DNA of 20,379 nt from Chrysochromulina parva (Eukaryota; Haptophyta; Prymnesiales; Chrysochromulinaceae): NCBI GenBank assembly GCA_002887195.1, contig PJAB01000810.1, positions 1 through 20,379 on the forward strand, read 5' to 3'. Below, piece after piece: positions 16,105-20,379 of the stretch (its first letter is position 1; every line of letters starts with the position of its first letter). A program made the position numbers and the translations under genes. The notes under the pieces were generated by a model, which was not told where the DNA came from, ran no database searches, and saw only the letters and a program-made list of their open reading frames with translations.

Positions 16105-17844
16105 ATGACCATGGACCTCGAGCGTGGCGAATCCACCGAGCCGCTCTCGCCGCCCTCGTCAAGTAACGTGCAGCCTGCATCACCGGCCAATGGCGCCGAA
16201 GGTTCGAATGACGAAGCCGAAGGTTCGTCGCAGCCAAGCCCCGTGGACGACGCGTCCGACGAGGATGACACGTCGCGGCGGCACGACTCGGCGGCGCACG
16301 AGGAGCCGGCCGAGCCGCCGGTCGAGCTGCCACCGCCCGCATCGTTCGCGCGCATCGGCCTAAAAGGGCAGGGCCTCTCAGAGGCCGATGAGGTGACGCG
16401 TGCCAACGCCGAGGTGCGCGCCGCCATCGACGCGCTGCGGGGCCTGCTCGATGGCTATCCGATGCTCGACGTGCGCGTCGCCGAGACGGAGGCAGAGGTG
16501 CTCGAGGCACTCAAGCTCTATCGGGATATGAACCACCTGTCGCTCACCGGCGTCACGTGCGAGCAGGTGGTCGATCATGTGCAGTCGCACACGATCAACC
16601 TGTACTATCGACCCGAGCCCAACGAGCCCGAGATCACGGTGACGGCGGCCACGTTCACGATGCGCCAGAGCACGATGATGCTCAGGCTGCTCGCGACGCA
16701 CCCGCGGATGACACGCAAGGGATTCGGACGCGTGACCGTGCATTTCCTCAAGGAGCTCTGCCGCGCGCTGCACAAGAACGACATCCTCGTGTACACTTAC
16801 CCCTCGTCGGCGCCCTTTTACAAGGCGCTGCACTTCCGCCACACGCACCTCGAGCTCTCCCATGCCGCCAAGCCCTCCGTTGCCGCGGCGGGCGAGGACG
16901 CCGCCGCGCGCGAAGCAGCGCGTGACGCGCGCCGCGTTTTCTCCGCCAAGGAGAACGAGATGATCTTCATCGTGCAGCCCACGATGCAGCAAGTCATCGC
17001 GCGCGCCTGTGCTGCCAGCGGCAGCGCCGTCGCGCATCCGTACGCGTGCACGCGCCGCCGCGCGGGCGCCAGCGCAGCCGAGGATGCCGCGGAAGAGGAC
17101 CGCCAGCGCATGCCCGCCGTGCCGGCGCCCGTGCCGGCGCCAGTGCCGGCCGCCGCGCCGCCCCCCCCCGCCAACAACTCGGCCGCCGCCAACCGATCGC
17201 GCCGGCCAGCAGCAGGCACCAAGGGCGGCGCCAAGAGCAGGCAGCAGCCGGAGCCGCCCCCTCCTGTCGAGATCAAGGTGTCCGCGCGTGCCACCGGCAA
17301 GCGCGGCGCCGGCAGCAGCAGCAGCAGCAGCAGCAGCAAGCGAGCGGACGCGCCGGCTGCGCCCGAGGCGCCGGTAGCGTGGAGTGCTCCAGTTCCACGC
17401 CCAGTGAATTTGGAGGCGAAGCGCGAGGAGTGGCGAGCGGCCGTGTCGCCTCTCTTCGTGCCTGCGTCGGAGAGCGCCGACGCCGGCAGCAGCAGCAGCA
17501 CCGCAGAGCTGGGCGCGCCGCCCGCGAGCGCCGCGGCGCAGGCTGCCAAGGCCATCCTCGCCACCATGGCGGCGGAGGCGAGTGGCTCTGGGCCCGCTTC
17601 CGGTACTGACGACGCGGCGGAGGCCAGCGACGTGTCGCCGCGGAAGCGGCAGCGCGTACCGCCCAAGTCCAAGGAAGTTTATCAGGTCGAGAAGATCTTG
17701 GACGTGCGTCGGGGAAAGGGCAAGGATGTCCAGTACCTGATCAAATGGAAGGGCTGGGCGAGCAAGCACAACACGTGGGAGCCCGTCGAACACCTGCATC
17801 AGGCCCTGATCGACGACTTCGAGGCAGCGCAGGCGCAGGCGTGA
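16105..17844 (+). CDS. GNAT-like acetyltransferase domain joined to a C-terminal chromodomain
   Basis: 579 residues from the ATG at 16105 (CCACC context); ATG 16111 is an alternative. Residues 1-100 are acidic and disordered. Residues about 120-300 resemble a GNAT fold: an N-terminal helix (EVLEALKLYRDM), strand AATFTMR, strand LRLLATHP, then MTRKGFGR in the place of the acetyl-CoA loop, a helix (VHFLKELCRAL), strand ILVYTYP and the typical SSAPFYKALHF. The usual R/Q-x-x-G-x-G/A loop is off by one (Thr where Arg/Gln is expected), so activity is uncertain. Residues 300-520 are Ala/Pro/Ser-rich with a Ser repeat. A clear chromodomain closes the protein: YQVEKIL from Tyr526, YLIKWKGW with Trp548 and Trp551, then NTWEP. 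The three aromatics match the methyl-lysine cage of HP1/Polycomb. The inferred role is reading methylated histone and acetylating nearby lysines. A pyrimidine-rich CAG at 16053 suggests an extra 5' exon. Confidence 0.85.
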   Translation: MTMDLERGESTEPLSPPSSSNVQPASPANGAEGSNDEAEGSSQPSPVDDASDEDDTSRRHDSAAHEEPAEPPVELPPPASFARIGLKGQGLSEADEVTRANAEVRAAIDALRGLLDGYPMLDVRVAETEAEVLEALKLYRDMNHLSLTGVTCEQVVDHVQSHTINLYYRPEPNEPEITVTAATFTMRQSTMMLRLLATHPRMTRKGFGRVTVHFLKELCRALHKNDILVYTYPSSAPFYKALHFRHTHLELSHAAKPSVAAAGEDAAAREAARDARRVFSAKENEMIFIVQPTMQQVIARACAASGSAVAHPYACTRRRAGASAAEDAAEEDRQRMPAVPAPVPAPVPAAAPPPPANNSAAANRSRRPAAGTKGGAKSRQQPEPPPPVEIKVSARATGKRGAGSSSSSSSSKRADAPAAPEAPVAWSAPVPRPVNLEAKREEWRAAVSPLFVPASESADAGSSSSTAELGAPPASAAAQAAKAILATMAAEASGSGPASGTDDAAEASDVSPRKRQRVPPKSKEVYQVEKILDVRRGKGKDVQYLIKWKGWASKHNTWEPVEHLHQALIDDFEAAQAQA

Positions 17845-18727
17845 GCGCGTTCACCAGCCGGCGGCGCGAAGTCGTGCGCGCCGACCGGGAGGCAGCCCCC
17901 TTGCTGAGGGAGGCAGCCCCCTTGCTGCCGCCGGCCGCCGGCCGCGGTCTGCCTCTGCTCGCGCTCTGTGTCTCTCCGCAGGCGCCCCGGCCAGTGCTGG
18001 TGCGCCCCCCCCGCCCCGGCCAGAGCTAGTGCGCCCCCCCCCCCGCCCCGGCCAGAGCTGGTGCGGCCCCGCGTCCTTGCATATCGATGGGTTCTACGGG
18101 CGTGAGAGGAGGCGCGCGCCTCACCTGCGAGCCGTGAACTGCGTGAATGAGCTCGTGCGGTGCGTGAGCCGCGAGCGTGAGCGGCGTGAGTGAGCCGCGC
18201 TACGCGCGCGCTTGTCTAATACAAAAAAGTGGAGATGAACGTGCGTGTCTGAGTCTGTGGATGTGTCTGTGCAGTGCGTGTATGCATGAGTCTTGAGGAT
18301 TTACTCATGAGTGATCGTTTAGGTGCTAGGAAAAGTTTTTCGTTTCGTACTGCTATGAAACCGGCGCTGTACACGCGCTGCTTCGGCCTTCCGCGCGGCG
18401 TCCTGGGTCCGGGCCGCGTCCGCGGGCCGCGGCGTCCGGCGGTGTGCGGGTCCGCGCCACGGCCGCGCGACGTGGGAGGCACGTCGCACCAATCGCACCA
18501 CGTCGCATCCGTGCCGGACGAAAACGTGGCGTCTCAACCGCTATCACGCGACGCGTCAAACTCCACAGTGAGATCTCGGGGGTGACGCGTGCTCGTATGC
18601 GCGGTGATATGTGCGAAGCTAGTATGCGCGGCCCATGAGGAAGGTGGGCGTGCAGCATCGCGCCGGAGCGGCCAGAGAGACGCGCGCGCCCACAGCCTCG
18701 TCAGCCTCGTCAGCCTCGTCAGCCTCG
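17845..18727. other. Non-coding stretch between convergent GNAT-chromodomain and ACL4-like genes
   Basis: 3' UTRs of two genes that end towards each other. It contains a duplicated GGAGGCAGCCCCCTTGCTG word (about 17889-17925), three copies of a C-rich ~30-bp unit, GTGAG-rich DNA (about 18140-18195), a 10-bp palindrome ACTCATGAGT (18303-18312) and a 9-bp tandem repeat that touches the ACL4-like stop codon. Frames in it look random. Confidence 0.6.
17984..18073. repeat. Three-copy C-rich minisatellite
   Basis: GCCCCGGCCAG(A/T)GCT(A/G)GTGCG followed by a C-run starts at 17984, 18013 and 18045, with periods of about 29 and 32 bp because the C-run length differs. It lies 140 bp after the GNAT-chromodomain stop codon. 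Confidence 0.8.
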
Positions 18728-18728
18728 T
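18693..18728. repeat. 9-bp tandem repeat (four copies) abutting the ACL4-like stop codon
   Basis: CAGCCTCGT occurs four times in a row. The repeat's last base is the first base of the minus-strand stop codon TGA (18730-18728). Since the period is a multiple of three, expansion would not shift a reading frame. Confidence 0.85.
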
Positions 18729-19924
18729 CAGTCCTCCTCGCACGGTTCCGCCTCGCACGCCGCACGAGCCTCCTCGCACAGCTCGAGCAGCTGTGGAATC
18801 CATTCGCGCTCGTCCGATGGGCACGCGTCGCTCTGCGCGAACTCGCAGGCCGCTGTCGCCTCTGCCAGGGCCTGGGCGGGCTCTCCGGCCTGCAAGGCGG
18901 CGACACATGTGAGGTACCACACCTCGAGGGCCTCATCGCGCTCGAGCCGGAGCGAGAGCATCAGCTCGAGCGCCTCGCCAGCCAAGCTGATGGCGCCCTC
19001 GCCCTCGCCGCCCTCGCCCTCGCCCTCGTCGTCGCTCCCATCTCCGCCGCCGCCGCCGCCACCGCCGCCACCGCCGCCGCCGCCGCCGCCGCTGCCGGCG
19101 GCGCCTCTGCTGGCTCCGTCGCCGTCGCCGTCGCCAAGCGCCTCGCCAACCTCCATGAGCAGCTTGGCGCAGCTCAGGCGAACGTCGAATGGAGGGAGAG
19201 CGTCCTCATCACTGTTCGCGATGATGTCCAGCGCGGCGAGCAGCAGCGGCCGAGACTCTACCGGCCGCTGCTGCGAGAGGCGGACCGAGGCGAGGGTCAC
19301 GTAGGGCTCGAGGAGCGTCTGGTGCGCGAGCGGACGTACGAGCTCCACAGCCTCGCTCGCGGCGGCATCGCATCGCTCCTCCGCCTCGGGCTCGTCACAT
19401 GCGTCTGTCAAGAAGACCTCTGCGACCGAGCAGAGGGCCGTGGCGAGCTCGTGCGTCGCCCGGAGCCACGCATCGCTCGGCTCGCTGTCGGAGCTGGAGG
19501 ATGAGCACGCTTCGCGCTGCTTGCGCAGCATCGCGATCCCGCGCTCGAGCCACGCAAGGGCGCCTGCGCCCTCCGAGAGCTGGCCGAGGTTCATGAATCG
19601 GTCGGCGCCGCCGTCCGGCTGCAGCTCGATGCTGCGCTTGAGTGCGTGCATGGCCTGTTCTCGGTCGCCAACTTGCATGTAAGCATCCGCGAGACCATCA
19701 ACCGCCGCGAGGCACTGCGGCGAGCTCGCGAGAATCTGCAGGTACACGGTGATGGCAGCCTCCATGTCGAGAGTATCGACGTGCGCTTGCGCCGCGGCAA
19801 GGAGCGAGGCGAGCATCTCCTCCGAAGGCACCGCGTTCCGCGCCGAAATCGGCTGCGGTGCCTCCGCCGCGGCGATGGCTGCCTCCCCGCGACGTCGCGC
19901 CTTGGCCGCCTTCTTGGATGACAT
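18728..19924 (-). CDS. ACL4-like TPR protein, probable assembly chaperone of ribosomal protein uL4
   Basis: A 398-residue protein from the ATG at 19924. That start is chosen because it opens with a basic, NLS-like MSSKKAAKARRR as in the family; the frame extends 26 unremarkable residues upstream. Tetratricopeptide helices run from about residue 35 (LASLLAAAQAHVDTLDMEAAITVYLQILASSPQCLAAVDGLADAYMQVGDREQAMHALKRSIELQP in sequence order, cited by its ends). The diagnostic stretch follows: ALCSVAEVFLTDACDEPEAEERCD, then TLASVRLSQQRPVESRPLL, as in ACL4 relatives. In yeast Acl4 binds newly made Rpl4 and escorts it to the pre-60S particle in the nucleus. Odd here is a run of 16 Gly (encoded at 19043-19090) followed by an acidic Asp/Glu/Gly/Ser stretch, inserted before the last helices (LMLSLRLERDEALEVWYLTCVAALQAG). 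The C-terminus is acidic (EPCEED). The family match is by recalled pattern and is strong. Confidence 0.85.
   Translation of the reverse strand: MSSKKAAKARRRGEAAIAAAEAPQPISARNAVPSEEMLASLLAAAQAHVDTLDMEAAITVYLQILASSPQCLAAVDGLADAYMQVGDREQAMHALKRSIELQPDGGADRFMNLGQLSEGAGALAWLERGIAMLRKQREACSSSSSDSEPSDAWLRATHELATALCSVAEVFLTDACDEPEAEERCDAAASEAVELVRPLAHQTLLEPYVTLASVRLSQQRPVESRPLLLAALDIIANSDEDALPPFDVRLSCAKLLMEVGEALGDGDGDGASRGAAGSGGGGGGGGGGGGGGGGDGSDDEGEGEGGEGEGAISLAGEALELMLSLRLERDEALEVWYLTCVAALQAGEPAQALAEATAACEFAQSDACPSDEREWIPQLLELCEEARAACEAEPCEED
19043..19090 (-). repeat. GGC trinucleotide run encoding 16 Gly in the ACL4-like gene
   Basis: The plus strand shows GCC codons with single TCC and ACC interruptions between 19043 and 19090, all read as Gly on the minus strand. 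It is a likely length-variable microsatellite inside the coding sequence. Confidence 0.85.
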
Positions 19925-20007
19925 AGGATACGTCGCAAAACAATTCCTCAATACTAGTGAAACCGTCACGCGTGACCGTCGACCACACCGACGCCGGCCC
20001 ATTCAAC

Positions 20008-20379
20008 TTACCCGCGGTGACGCGCGCTCCGCAGAGCAGGAAGGAAAAAGAGCCGGAGCCACGTGTCGAGCGTGTTGCCAAACGGCCCGTCGCGCAGCTC
20101 GCGCGGACACTTTTGGTCGCAGATGCGGCAGACGATCTCGCAGTACTCGTCAAAGTCGAGCTCCGCCGCACCCTTGCTCTTGCTCCGGCCCTTGCCGTTA
20201 CCCTTGCCGTGTCCGCCCGGCTTGGCCATGTAGATCTCATCCTCAGCGTTGATCATCACGAAGAGTCGGGTCACCTCACGTGCCGTGCAGCGCTCATCGA
20301 GCACTCGAGCCTCTTTGAGGGCCAGAAGGAGCTCCCCGAGGCTCATCCCGTCGTCTGCGCACCCGAGCACCTTGTCCGC
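20008..20379 (-). CDS. EF-hand-like protein, C-terminal part (5' end outside window)
   Basis: The frame is open to the right edge of the window, so only the last ~123 residues are seen. MSLGELLLALKEARVLDERCTAREVTRLFVMINAEDE looks like a helix pair of an EF-hand-like unit in which the linker replaces a calcium loop. A Gly/Lys/Ser linker follows (KPGGHGKGNGKGRSKSKG), then ELDFDEYCEIVCRICDQKCP with the 'LDFDEFxExLxRIAxxK' look of a second EF-hand exit helix common in algal and oomycete flagellar or calcium-sensor proteins, and TWLRLFFLPAL. Canonical DxDxDG loops are absent, so calcium binding is doubtful. It ends 83 bp before the ACL4-like start on the same strand. The stop codon TAA is part of GGGTAAGT, a consensus 5' splice site, so the frame may not really end here. 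Confidence 0.5.
   Translation of the reverse strand, partial: ADKVLGCADDGMSLGELLLALKEARVLDERCTAREVTRLFVMINAEDEIYMAKPGGHGKGNGKGRSKSKGAAELDFDEYCEIVCRICDQKCPRELRDGPFGNTLDTWLRLFFLPALRSARHRG

Noticed and set aside
16378..17799. 473-codon open frame on the minus strand
   Set aside because: Antisense to the GNAT-chromodomain gene, low complexity, no recognisable motif.
18274..18585. 103-codon plus-strand frame
   Set aside because: No homology seen, overlapped by similar frames on the other strand, and in a repeat-rich 3' flank.
1..20379. Search by eye for tRNA, rRNA, transposase, integrase and bacterial operon signals
   Set aside because: No T-loop plus acceptor stem pairing, rRNA core sequence or recombinase motif was found; GT-AG introns and domain content argue against a prokaryotic origin.

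Overview
This window looks like nuclear DNA of a GC-rich unicellular eukaryote, most likely a microalga. The genes are intron-poor. Two GT-AG introns can be placed precisely because they restore recognisable protein families. Protein content is eukaryotic: a MAP-kinase-kinase-like kinase, an ACL4-type ribosomal-protein chaperone, a chromodomain protein, a RING/SIM protein and an IQ/STPG cilium-type protein. The intact type III glutamine synthetase, the sulfotransferase tail and the coding GC bias fit a haptophyte or similar chromist alga. That placement is inference; no rRNA, tRNA or organelle marker is present to fix it.

Layout, left to right. 1-479 (+) is the C-terminal part of a probable sulfotransferase cut by the window edge. 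1182-2467 (-) is a NIPA-type magnesium transporter in two exons. A repeat-rich 1.2 kb non-coding stretch separates it from 3711-5873 (+), an uninterrupted type III glutamine synthetase. 6687-7696 (-) is a two-exon lipoate-protein-ligase-A-like protein, divergent (154 bp apart) from 7851-8579 (+), a RING finger protein with a RanBP2-like zinc finger, a SUMO-interacting motif and a long acidic tail. 9267-13256 (-) is a 1329-residue STPG/coiled-coil/IQ protein, divergent (202 bp) from 13459-14709 (+), a STE7/MKK-like kinase. 16105-17844 (+) joins an N-terminal GNAT-like acetyltransferase domain to a C-terminal chromodomain. 18728-19924 (-) is an ACL4-like TPR protein, and 20008-20379 (-) is the 3' end of an EF-hand-like gene only 83 bp upstream of it on the same strand.

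The genes do not form one pathway. The neighbourhood is a compact set of housekeeping, signalling and chromatin genes. The architectures most worth following up are the GNAT-chromodomain fusion, the RING protein that resembles a SUMO-targeted ubiquitin ligase but has Asp in place of the zinc-ligand His, and a glutamine synthetase that begins with an N-myristoylation-like sequence. I see no CRISPR array, transposase, integrase, rRNA or tRNA. Non-coding stretches carry short tandem repeats and perfect inverted repeats, but no recognisable mobile element.
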